Shown piece after piece: positions 1 through 6,546 of a stretch of DNA of 64,000 bases. The notes under the pieces are model-generated. The model was not told the DNA's origin. It saw only the letters and a program-made list of their open reading frames with translations, and made no database searches. How positions within the stretch are numbered: position 1 is the stretch's first letter; each line of letters opens with the position of its first letter. The position numbers and the translations under genes were made by a program. Where the stretch lies: contig NZ_JARZAJ010000019.1 in assembly GCF_029892105.1 (NCBI RefSeq), positions 62,001 through 126,000 on the forward strand, read 5' to 3'. The stretch is from Kitasatospora sp. GP82. GTDB taxonomy: Bacteria > Actinomycetota > Actinomycetes > Streptomycetales > Streptomycetaceae.

Positions 1-606
1 CGGCTCACCGTCCACCGGCTGCGCACCCTCGGCCTGATGCTCGGCATGGGCGAGGGCTCCGCCCGCCTGCACTGGCTGCTGGACGAGGCAGTCGACTCCT
101 ACGGCGAACTGTCGGCGACCTTCCTGCACCAGGTGACGCAGCTGACCGCGTTCACCGACAGCCCGCTCTTCGCGGTCCTCCAGGAGACCATCTACGGCCG
201 GCCCGGCACCGCCACCGGCTGGGCCGCGGCCCGCGCCCTGGCCGCGCACCCCGAGTTCGCCGAGGACGCCGACCCGTTGCTGCTCACCGGCGAGATGATC
301 TACCCCTGGATGTTCCAGGAGATCACCGGCCTGCGCCCGTTCGCCGAGGCCGTCGAGCTGCTCGCGGAACACACCGACTGGCCAGAGCTGTACGAACCGG
401 CCCGGCTCGCCACCAACCGGGTGCCAGTGGCCGCTGCGATCTACCACGACGACATGTACGTGGACGCCGAACTGTCGCTGCGCACCGCCCGCTCGGTCGG
501 CTCGCTGCGGGCCTGGGTCACCAACGAGTGGGAGCACGACGGCGTGACCACCTCCGGTGGCAACGTCCTGGCCCGCCTCATGGACCTCGCCGCCGACCGC
601 GTCTGA
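1..606 (+). CDS. Proline iminopeptidase, C-terminal part (gene cut by window edge)
   Basis: The frame is open from base 1 and ends at TGA 604-606, leaving about 201 residues without a start. The sequence matches the C-terminal half of alpha/beta-hydrolase proline iminopeptidases, which release N-terminal proline from small peptides in the cytoplasm. Visible support is the helical lid segment followed by AAIYHDDMYVD, which carries the acidic triad residue, and EWEHDGVTTSGG near the end, which carries the catalytic histidine. The nucleophile serine would lie upstream of the window. The secreted protease that follows starts 29 bases downstream on the same strand, so the two may share a transcript. 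Family call is from recalled family features, not a search. Confidence 0.8.
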   Translation, partial: RLTVHRLRTLGLMLGMGEGSARLHWLLDEAVDSYGELSATFLHQVTQLTAFTDSPLFAVLQETIYGRPGTATGWAAARALAAHPEFAEDADPLLLTGEMIYPWMFQEITGLRPFAEAVELLAEHTDWPELYEPARLATNRVPVAAAIYHDDMYVDAELSLRTARSVGSLRAWVTNEWEHDGVTTSGGNVLARLMDLAADRV

Positions 607-635
607 TGCACCAACACCGGACTGCAAGGAGAGAG

Positions 636-1811
636 ATGAGAACACGTCAGCTCACCGCCGCCCTGGCCGTACTGCTCCCGCTGGTCGCCGCCACCCCGGC
701 CCTCGCCGACGCCGCCCGACCGGCCCCCGCTCCCGCCTCCGCGTGCGCTCTGCCCGGCAGGACCGGCTGGACCGACGAGGGCCACGACACCGACCGTACC
801 CAGTTCCAGCAGCCGCTGGGCACCAAGCACGTGCTGATGCTCTTCGTCGACTTCCCCGATGCCCCGGCCACCGGCGAGCTCTCCGACTACTACCAGCAAC
901 TCGCCCCGGCCGCCGACTGGATGAAACAGGACTCCTACGGCAGGACCCGCCTCGACATCACCCCGCTCGACCACTGGCTCCACATGCCGCAGGACTCCAC
1001 CTCCTACGGCTTCCAGCGCGGCATCACCTTCGAGCAGCACGAGGCATACGTGAAGCAGGCGGTCGAGGCCGCCGAGCCGTACACCGACCTGTCCCGCTAC
1101 GACATGCTCTACATCGTCCCGACCAAGAGCGCCTCCGCCATCAGCTTCTCGCCCACCTACCTCTACGACCCGACCACCGCGGGCATCACCGCCAACGGCA
1201 AGCGGATCAAGTGGGCGGTCACCTTCGGTCAGGACATGTACCACTGGGGCCCCAAGGTCGCCGACCACGAGACCTCCCACACCTTCGGCCTGCCCGACCT
1301 CTACGCCTTCACCAACACCGACTACCACCGCTTCGTCGGCGGCTGGGACCTGATGGGCCTCATCTCCGGCCCGGCCCCGCAGCATCTCGGCTGGGAGCGC
1401 TGGAAGTTCGGCTGGATCGACGACCGGCAGGTCGCCTGCCTGCCGACCGCGGGCAGTCGCACCGTCCGTCTGCAGGCCGTCGAACGCCCCGGCGGCACGA
1501 AGATCGCGGTGATCCGCACCGGCGAGACCACCGCCTACGTCGCCGAGTCCCGCCGAGCCGTCGGCGCGGACGCCGGCGCCTGCTCCACCGGTGTGCTCGT
1601 CTACAAGGTCGACACCTCCGTCCAGACCGGCTACGGCCCGATCCAGGTGATCAACGGCAACCCGACCGCCACCCCGCCCAGCGGCTGCACCTCACTCGAC
1701 ATGGCCGCCTACCGCGCGGGCCAGAGTTTCACCGACTGGACCGCCCGCGTGCAGATCTCCGTCCGCACCAGCGGCCAGTACGGCGACTCCATCCAGATCA
1801 GCAGCTGGTGA
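636..1811 (+). CDS. Secreted M6-family metalloprotease
   Basis: A 391-residue exported zinc peptidase. The ATG at 636 is chosen because AAGGAGAG lies just upstream and because it begins a clear signal peptide: MRTR, a hydrophobic stretch, then cleavage near ALADA around residue 25. The zinc site HETSHTFGLPD starts at residue 211 (His211, Glu212, His215, Asp221), the HExxHxxGxxD form seen in immune-inhibitor-A-like M6 peptidases. A GGWDLMG motif follows about 25 residues later, also typical. The domain fills most of the protein and there is no membrane anchor or sortase signal, so the product should be free in the medium. The role is extracellular proteolysis; the substrate is unknown. Confidence 0.85.
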   Translation: MRTRQLTAALAVLLPLVAATPALADAARPAPAPASACALPGRTGWTDEGHDTDRTQFQQPLGTKHVLMLFVDFPDAPATGELSDYYQQLAPAADWMKQDSYGRTRLDITPLDHWLHMPQDSTSYGFQRGITFEQHEAYVKQAVEAAEPYTDLSRYDMLYIVPTKSASAISFSPTYLYDPTTAGITANGKRIKWAVTFGQDMYHWGPKVADHETSHTFGLPDLYAFTNTDYHRFVGGWDLMGLISGPAPQHLGWERWKFGWIDDRQVACLPTAGSRTVRLQAVERPGGTKIAVIRTGETTAYVAESRRAVGADAGACSTGVLVYKVDTSVQTGYGPIQVINGNPTATPPSGCTSLDMAAYRAGQSFTDWTARVQISVRTSGQYGDSIQISSW

Positions 1812-1953
1812 CGGTGCCGACCGCGTAGCGGGCCGTGTGGTACTGGATGGCCACCTTGCCCTTCCCGGTCCGGCAGGGCGAGCCCGTCGGGGCGGCGCAG
1901 GTGGACATCGGGCAGGCGTGCGATTCCACGCGCTTGAAGTCGTCGCTCACCAC
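1798..1953 (-). pseudogene. Possible zinc-ribbon protein fragment
   Basis: A short minus-strand frame (51 residues from GTG 1953) contains HACPMSTCAAPTGSPCRTG followed by KGKVAIQYHTARY. This resembles the actinobacterial/phage Cys-rich motif in which Cys pairs precede a P-C-R-T-G turn and basic residues before a His. It is too short for a known complete protein, and its stop lies inside the 3' end of the M6 protease gene read in the other direction. It is best read as the remnant of a phage- or recombinase-associated zinc finger, though a small independent protein cannot be excluded. Confidence 0.3.
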
Positions 1954-1960
1954 CCAGAGC

Positions 1961-2009
1961 GTTTCATGAGGGCGTTTCAGATCCAGTCGTTTGCAACAAC
2001 TCATGAAAC
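1961..2009. repeat. 9-bp inverted repeat GTTTCATGA / TCATGAAAC
   Basis: GTTTCATGA at 1961-1969 is answered exactly by TCATGAAAC at 2001-2009 across 31 bases. The surroundings are noticeably less GC-rich than the flanking genes. The spacing is long for one operator dimer. It could be a pair of half-sites, the scar of a mobile element or a weak stem. The rest of the 1812-2111 gap shows nothing else recognisable apart from the zinc-ribbon fragment. Confidence 0.45.
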
Positions 2010-2111
2010 ATGATCGCCGCAGGTGGACCACCGCGCGGCGCCGTGCTTCACAGGCGACCACCTTGAAACAGCGCCCCGGGCAGCGTTGATGTCGGATGCC
2101 ACTACGCAGGG

Positions 2112-2594
2112 TCAGGAGGTCCGGGTGTGGTGGTCCAGCAAGCGGGTGAGCAACTGCACGAGCTGGTCGCGTTCGGCCGGACTCAGCGGCGCGAGCAGTT
2201 CGTCGTGGAGGTCGTCCAGGACCTTGTCGAGGCAGGGTAGGCGACGGCGGCCTCGGGCGGAGATCGTGATGATGTTGCGGCGCCGGTCGTCGGGATCCGG
2301 CACCCGCTCGACGAGGCCACGCTCGGCCAGTTCGTTGAGCACGCCGACCATGTCGCTGCGGTAGATGCCGGTGCGCCGGCTCAGCGTCGCTTGGCTGCCC
2401 GGCCCATACTCCTGCAGTGAGGCGAGCACGGCGTAGTGCCACTTGCGGGCGTCGACCTGGGCCAGCCCCTCGTTGATCAGCCGGTCCGACCGCGCGGTCA
2501 GCTGCGACAACTGTCGGCTCGCCTGTCGACGCAGCCTGTCGGGCGTCTTGCGCGCGCCGTCGTCGGGCATGTCCGCGGCTTCGGCTCTGATCAT
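2112..2594 (-). CDS. MarR-family transcriptional regulator
   Basis: A 160-residue winged-helix repressor. Helical dimerisation segments flank a DNA-binding core in which helices around GSQATLSRRTGIYRSDMVGVLNELAERGLV lead to the wing RVPDPDDRRRNII, whose D-x-R-R pattern is diagnostic of MarR. Three in-frame ATGs lie within 18 bases (2612, 2603, 2594). The innermost is chosen because AGGA stands eight bases before it and because the operator at 2615-2631 would otherwise sit where the ribosome site should be. It is transcribed away from a dienelactone hydrolase, a usual arrangement for a MarR repressor controlling itself and a neighbouring catabolic or detoxifying enzyme. The ligand is not predictable. 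Confidence 0.9.
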   Translation of the reverse strand: MIRAEAADMPDDGARKTPDRLRRQASRQLSQLTARSDRLINEGLAQVDARKWHYAVLASLQEYGPGSQATLSRRTGIYRSDMVGVLNELAERGLVERVPDPDDRRRNIITISARGRRRLPCLDKVLDDLHDELLAPLSPAERDQLVQLLTRLLDHHTRTS

Positions 2595-2614
2595 GGCGCC
2601 CATCCTACCCATTG

Positions 2615-2631
2615 CGTTAGTCCAACTAACG
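2615..2631. promoter_or_regulatory. Operator-like palindrome 1 (MarR/hydrolase intergenic)
   Basis: CGTTAGT-CCA-ACTAACG, a perfect 7-bp inverted repeat with a 3-bp centre, immediately upstream of the MarR start. It is AT-richer than its surroundings and of the size MarR dimers bind. The natural inference is autorepression. Confidence 0.7.
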
Positions 2632-2655
2632 ATGTACGGTCACTCACGCCGAAAA

Positions 2656-2672
2656 CGTTAGTGAAATAAACG
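2656..2672. promoter_or_regulatory. Operator-like palindrome 2 (MarR/hydrolase intergenic)
   Basis: CGTTAGTGAAATAAACG, a second 17-bp element that starts with the same CGTTAGT half-site as palindrome 1 and has a degenerate right arm (5 of 7 bases symmetric). It starts 41 bp from the first element, about four helical turns, and lies on the hydrolase side. It probably lets the same regulator control the divergent enzyme gene. Confidence 0.6.
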
Positions 2673-2719
2673 TTAATTCGGTGAACTCCAAGGAAGGAAG
2701 ATCCGCTATTCCCACCAAG

Positions 2720-3442
2720 ATGTTGCAGATTCCCACCGCGGACGGCCTCGCCGACGCTTTCGCCGCCTTCCCCGACCGCGGCGAGCGGCACCCAGGGGTG
2801 CTGATGTACGCGGACGCCTTCGGCATCCGGCCCGTGCTGCGGGACATGGCCCGCGAACTGGCCGGGCACGGGTACTACGTGCTCGTCCCCAACTTCTTCT
2901 ACCGGCACGGCCCGGCACCGCTGATCGAACTTCCCGAGCACATCGGAGAAGCGGTCCGGCCCACGGTCATCGCCCAGCTGATGCCCTTGATCGAGGCGCA
3001 CACCGCCGAACGTGTCCTGAGCGACGCCGACGCCTACCTCAGGTTCCTCACCACCCAGCCCGAGGTCGGTGCCGGACCGGTCGCGGTGACCGGCTACTGC
3101 ATAGGCGGCCTCCTGGCGATGCGCACCGCCGCGGCCCACCCCGGCCAGGTGGCCGCCGTCGCCGGATTCCACGGCCCCGTGGGCGCCGACGGGCCCGACC
3201 TCCTCTCCAGGCTCACCGCCCAGGTCCACCTCGGCCACGCCGAAACCGACATGACGCCCGACGCCCTCGGCGAGCTCAGCCAGGCCCTGGACGCCGCGGG
3301 TGTCGGCTACACCTCCGAGATCTACCCCGGCACCATCCACGGCTTCACCATGTCCGACACCGACGCCTTCAACCCCGCCGCACTGCAGCTTCACTGGGAC
3401 CGCCTGCTCCCCCTCCTCGGCCGCACCCTGACCAACGGCTGA
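2720..3442 (+). CDS. Dienelactone hydrolase-family protein
   Basis: A 240-residue alpha/beta hydrolase of the dienelactone hydrolase family, cytoplasmic. The nucleophile elbow is GYCIGG (cysteine instead of serine, as in true DLHs), with an acidic residue in GHAETD and the catalytic histidine in GTIHGF. The known reaction of the family is hydrolysis of dienelactones or related cyclic or aryl esters. The start is uncertain: ATG 2720 begins the conserved MLQIPTADG segment, but AGGAAGG lies about 20 bases upstream, and an in-frame GTG at 2681 gives 13 more residues without a good ribosome site. Divergent from and probably repressed by the MarR gene through the two palindromes. Confidence 0.85.
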   Translation: MLQIPTADGLADAFAAFPDRGERHPGVLMYADAFGIRPVLRDMARELAGHGYYVLVPNFFYRHGPAPLIELPEHIGEAVRPTVIAQLMPLIEAHTAERVLSDADAYLRFLTTQPEVGAGPVAVTGYCIGGLLAMRTAAAHPGQVAAVAGFHGPVGADGPDLLSRLTAQVHLGHAETDMTPDALGELSQALDAAGVGYTSEIYPGTIHGFTMSDTDAFNPAALQLHWDRLLPLLGRTLTNG

Positions 3443-3544
3443 GGCTCCGGCCCGGAAGTCAAACCCGAAGTGCACGGCTCCGCAGCCCGTAGCTCGCACG
3501 CCAGCCGCAACGCGGACGCGGCGGCCGGGATCTGGTGATCGTGG

Positions 3545-4123
3545 TCATGCGCCGCAATCGCGGCTGAAGGGGTGCCCCCACCCACTCGGCTCCGGGTGTT
3601 CATGCGGTCCTGGTCCCGGCCGCTCGTTGCGTCGCCCAGGGCACTCCCAAGCTGAACTGGAGTGCACCGCGACTTCCTCCGGTTGCACCTCGTGGCCCTG
3701 CTCGCAGGCCAGTCGCAGGGCAACTGGTGCATCGCATCCGGCGTGGCGCAGGACCAGTGGTGGCCCGTCCGGGCGGGGCAGGTGACGGTCGCCCCACTGC
3801 ATGAGCGCCAGGAGGGCCGGCTGGAGGTCCACGCCGGCCTGGCTCAGAACGTATTCCTTCCGACTGCGCTGGCCTGGCTCCTGGTACGTGCGCCGCTCAA
3901 GCAGGCCGGCTTTGAGCAGCTCGCGAAGCCGTGCCGCGGCGACAGCCTCGGTGATCCCGACGCGCCGTACGAAGTCGTCGAACCGCGTGGTTCCGTAATG
4001 CGCTTCCCGCATGATCAGCATGGCCGATCGGGTGCCGAGGATCCGCATCGTTCGGTCGATCGAGCAGTCGTCCGCCACCCATTGCGTGCGATCGGCCAGA
4101 GCTCCCACAAGGCGCATCGGCAT
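3545..4123 (-). CDS. HxlR-family transcriptional regulator
   Basis: A 192-residue winged-helix protein. The HxlR signature is clear: CSIDRTMRILGTRSAMLIMREA, then FDDFVRRVGITEAVAAARLRELLKAGLLERR, a wing with RSRKEYVLSQAG, and the ALLALMQWGDRHL segment. The C-terminal 60 residues after the DNA-binding core are longer than usual and include two cysteines. Several ATGs are possible; 4123 has TAGGAG nine bases upstream, 4117 has AGGAG at seven, and 4132 has almost no spacing. It is divergent from the NmrA-like oxidoreductase gene, with paired palindromes between them. HxlR regulators often sense electrophiles or redox stress and control a divergent reductase, which is the likely role here. Confidence 0.9.
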   Translation of the reverse strand: MPMRLVGALADRTQWVADDCSIDRTMRILGTRSAMLIMREAHYGTTRFDDFVRRVGITEAVAAARLRELLKAGLLERRTYQEPGQRSRKEYVLSQAGVDLQPALLALMQWGDRHLPRPDGPPLVLRHAGCDAPVALRLACEQGHEVQPEEVAVHSSSAWECPGRRNERPGPGPHEHPEPSGWGHPFSRDCGA

Positions 4124-4151
4124 ACTCCTCATCTCCTACCCGCCTCCCCCT

Positions 4152-4175
4152 CTGGCTATAGCTTCCCATAGCCAG
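4152..4175. promoter_or_regulatory. HxlR-type operator 1
   Basis: CTGGCTAT (4152-4159), eight bases, then ATAGCCAG (4168-4175): a perfect 8-bp inverted repeat just upstream of the HxlR gene. Confidence 0.7.
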
Positions 4176-4190
4176 ATCAGGTGTAAACTG

Positions 4191-4214
4191 CTGGCTATAG
4201 GAAACAAAAGCCAG
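4191..4214. promoter_or_regulatory. HxlR-type operator 2
   Basis: CTGGCT (4191-4196) and AGCCAG (4209-4214) form a second 24-bp element with the same outer half-sites as operator 1 and the same total width, starting 39 bp further on. The left arm again extends to CTGGCTATAG. Two dimer sites in the divergent promoter suggest cooperative control of both genes. Confidence 0.65.
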
Positions 4215-4365
4215 GGTTCCCGGCGCCGGTCCCGCGCAGGTCGCAGACCGCCCTGGCACAACATTCCGGCCGTCCGCCCGGCGCGCTCCTGAACACGCGC
4301 GCCATTCCCCTGGCGCCACCACTCCGCCGCCGAGGCGGGCGTGATTCGCAAGGAGGTCGATGGGC

Positions 4366-5283
4366 ATGACGAAGAACGATGACCGGCTCTTCCTGATCAC
4401 CGGCGCAACGGGGAAGACGGGGAAGACCACCGTGCAACTGCTCCTGGAACGGGGGCACCGGGTACGTGCTCTCGTGCACCGGGAGGACGACCGTTCGCGG
4501 CAGCTCGCCGCCACGGGCGCCGAAATCGTCGTGGGCGACCTGCTCGACTTCCATGGCGTGAGCTCCGCCCTACGAGGAGTGAGCGGAGCTTACTTCTGCT
4601 ACCCGATCGCCCCGGGCCTGCTCGACGCCACGGTCACGTTCGCGCAGGCGGCCACCGAGGCCGGCGTCCGATCGGTCGTCAACATGTCGCAGATCTCCGC
4701 CCGGCGGGAGGCCGTCAGCAACCAAGCGCGCCAGCACTGGCTCGGCGAGCGCCTGCTCGACCGCACGACGATGCTCACCGCGCACCTGCGGCCGACGTTC
4801 TTCGCCGAATGGATCAGCTGGTCGTGGGGTCGCCAGGGAGACGAGGGCGTGCTCCGCCTTCCGTTCGGAAACGGTCGTCACGCTCCCGTCGCCGGGGTTG
4901 ACCAGGCGTACGTGATCGCCGCCATCCTCGAGAACCCGCAGCCGCACGATCGCCAGACCTATCCCCTGCACGGCCCGGTCGAGATGGACCACTACGGGAT
5001 CGCCAAGGCGGTCTCGCGAGCACTCGGGATCCCCGTCACGTACGAACCCATCAGCGTCGAGGAGTTCGCGGACGGGCTGGCCTGCCTGGGCAAGCCGTCC
5101 CACCTGATCCAGCACCTGAGCAGTGTCGCCATCGACTACCAGAACGGCATCTTCCAGGGCTCGAACAACCTCATCGAGGTCATCGGCAACCGCTCTCCCA
5201 TGACCGTGGAGGAGTTCGTCATCGACAGGAGGCACGACTTCGATCGCAACGGTTCGAACTTCGTGCCCCCGAAATCGAGCTGA
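4366..5283 (+). CDS. NmrA-like NAD(P)-binding oxidoreductase
   Basis: A 305-residue atypical short-chain dehydrogenase-fold protein. The N-terminal nucleotide-binding loop is LITGATGKTGKTT, followed by RVRALVHREDD (phosphate-binding arginines, suggesting NADPH) and the VVGDLLD acidic strand end. The canonical SDR Tyr-x3-Lys pair is not evident, as in NmrA/quinone-reductase-2-like members. ATG 4366 is preferred over ATG 4360 because AGGAGG lies nine bases before the former and only three before the latter. Divergent HxlR regulation is implied by the operators upstream. The substrate is unknown; quinone or aldehyde reduction, or redox sensing, would fit the family. Confidence 0.85.
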   Translation: MTKNDDRLFLITGATGKTGKTTVQLLLERGHRVRALVHREDDRSRQLAATGAEIVVGDLLDFHGVSSALRGVSGAYFCYPIAPGLLDATVTFAQAATEAGVRSVVNMSQISARREAVSNQARQHWLGERLLDRTTMLTAHLRPTFFAEWISWSWGRQGDEGVLRLPFGNGRHAPVAGVDQAYVIAAILENPQPHDRQTYPLHGPVEMDHYGIAKAVSRALGIPVTYEPISVEEFADGLACLGKPSHLIQHLSSVAIDYQNGIFQGSNNLIEVIGNRSPMTVEEFVIDRRHDFDRNGSNFVPPKSS

Positions 5284-5326
5284 CCGCCAAAGGGCCCTGA
5301 ACAGCCAAGTTGGACCTGACGATCCA

Positions 5327-5362
5327 CTAGTCGCCCGGTACTGTCTAGTCGCCCGGTACTGT
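5327..5362. repeat. 18-bp perfect tandem duplication upstream of a broken HxlR gene
   Basis: CTAGTCGCCCGGTACTGT occurs twice head to tail (5327-5344 and 5345-5362), ending six bases before the ATG at 5369. Each copy contains AGT...ACT symmetry, so it could be a duplicated operator half-site or a slip-strand duplication in a decaying promoter. Confidence 0.75.
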
Positions 5363-5368
5363 CCAGGC

Positions 5369-5586
5369 ATGACAAGAAAGGCCCGGGTGCCGGATCCGCG
5401 CGGGTGCTCCATTGACGCCGCCATGCAGGTCCTGGGCGAGAGCTGGGCGCTCCTGGCCCTCCGGGAGATCACCCTCGGCGTGCGATCTTGGACATCCTCG
5501 CCGATGGAGTGAAGTCCCCAGCGCTCCTCGCCGCGATGCGGCAGGCACCCGAACGTGCCCTCCGAGAAGCCGTCCGTCGTGCGTAG
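5369..5586 (+). pseudogene. Truncated, frame-shifted HxlR-type regulator
   Basis: From ATG 5369 the frame reads CSIDAAMQVLGESWALLALREITLGVR, the first two helices of an HxlR-type winged helix, then leaves homology and stops at TGA 5510-5512. A second frame beginning near DILADGVKSPALLAAM ends at TAG 5584-5586 and looks like a displaced C-terminal piece. The recognition helix and wing are missing, so this cannot bind DNA as a normal member. It is best read as a deletion remnant of a second regulator, possibly once controlling the gene at 5618. Confidence 0.7.
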
Positions 5587-5617
5587 GTGAAACCGGGACG
5601 CACCGAAGGGGACTGAC

Positions 5618-6337
5618 ATGAACGAGTTGCTCGCCAAGGTCCTCGAGGCCCACGGTGGGATCGAACGCTGGAGTGAACTGACGGTGGTGCAGGCAACCGT
5701 CGTCAGCGGTGGCGACCTGTTCACCATCAAGGGCGCGCCGCAGGACCCCGCACCCCGCGAGATGACCGTCTGGCTGCACGAGGAGCACGCCTCGGTCCTG
5801 CCTTTCGGTGCTCCCGATCAAAAGACGGACTTCACGGCCGGACGAGTCAGCATCGAAAAGCTCGAGGGACGAGTCGTGGCCGAACGCGATGAACCGCGGA
5901 CGTCATTCGCCGGCCATGGCTTGGACACTCCCTGGGACCCGCTGGACCGCGCCTACTTCAACGGCTACGCGTTGTGGACCTATCTCACCACGCCCTTCCT
6001 GCTGGCGATGCCGGGTTTCACGGTCACCGACATCGAGCCGTGCCGGGAAGGAGACGAACTCTGGCGTGGACTGCGCGCGACCTTCCCACAAGAAATCGCC
6101 AGCCACAGCACTCACCAGGACTTCTACTTCGGACCCGACCACCTCCTGCGCCGGCACGACTACCACGTCGACGTGGCGGGCGGATTCGCCGCGGCGCAGT
6201 ACGTCTATGACACCGTGGAAGCGGACGGCATCTTCCTGCCCACCAAACGACGGGCTTTCCGCCGCGACTCCGACGGCCGCCCGATCCCGAACCAGGTGAT
6301 GGTCTCGATCGACATCAGTAACGTTCGCTTCAGCTAA
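5618..6337 (+). CDS. Hypothetical protein, 239 residues
   Basis: Not recognised with certainty. The start has AGGGG a few bases upstream. There is no signal peptide and no membrane segment. The N-terminus MNELLAKVLEAHGG is helical and is followed by an alternating beta pattern (ATVVSGG, EMTVWLHEEHA, KTDFTAGRVSIEK), a Trp/Tyr-rich middle (YFNGYALWTYLTT) and a second beta set ending ISNVRFS. The overall pattern resembles half-barrel proteins of the LolA/LppX-like type described in soluble actinobacterial proteins, but this is only a fold impression. It converges on the P450 gene through a strong shared terminator. Its former regulator may be the broken HxlR gene upstream. Confidence 0.65.
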   Translation: MNELLAKVLEAHGGIERWSELTVVQATVVSGGDLFTIKGAPQDPAPREMTVWLHEEHASVLPFGAPDQKTDFTAGRVSIEKLEGRVVAERDEPRTSFAGHGLDTPWDPLDRAYFNGYALWTYLTTPFLLAMPGFTVTDIEPCREGDELWRGLRATFPQEIASHSTHQDFYFGPDHLLRRHDYHVDVAGGFAAAQYVYDTVEADGIFLPTKRRAFRRDSDGRPIPNQVMVSIDISNVRFS

Positions 6338-6471
6338 AACCTGCACGGTCGCCCGGCTACGAGGAAGACATGGCCGGGCGGGTGCGCCACTGCGCACACT
6401 GCTGCCCGCAGAGACCGGGCAACGGGCCTCACTGGTGGCGGCGAGGGGATCTCCTGGGTTTCCCCAGTCGG

Positions 6472-6518
6472 ACTGCGCGGGAGCCCCGGAGCGTGTCGCT
6501 CCGGGGCTCCCGCGCAGT
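6472..6518. terminator. Strong bidirectional hairpin terminator
   Basis: A perfect 21-bp stem (6472-6492 with 6498-6518) closed by the loop GTGTC, between two convergent genes. The right arm is exactly complementary to the left, so it works equally for both strands. There is no long T run, as is common in streptomycetes. Confidence 0.85.
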
Positions 6519-6546
6519 TCAGGACGGCGGCGGGCGCGGCGGTGGG

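Larger units (their letters stand above)
5284..5617. other. Stretch without an intact gene (tandem repeat and regulator remnant)
   Basis: This 334-base interval holds a perfect 18-bp tandem repeat (5327-5362) and the broken HxlR-type gene described separately. After the remnant, AGGGG precedes the ATG of the next gene at 5618. No terminator hairpin is evident after the NmrA-like gene. Confidence 0.6.
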
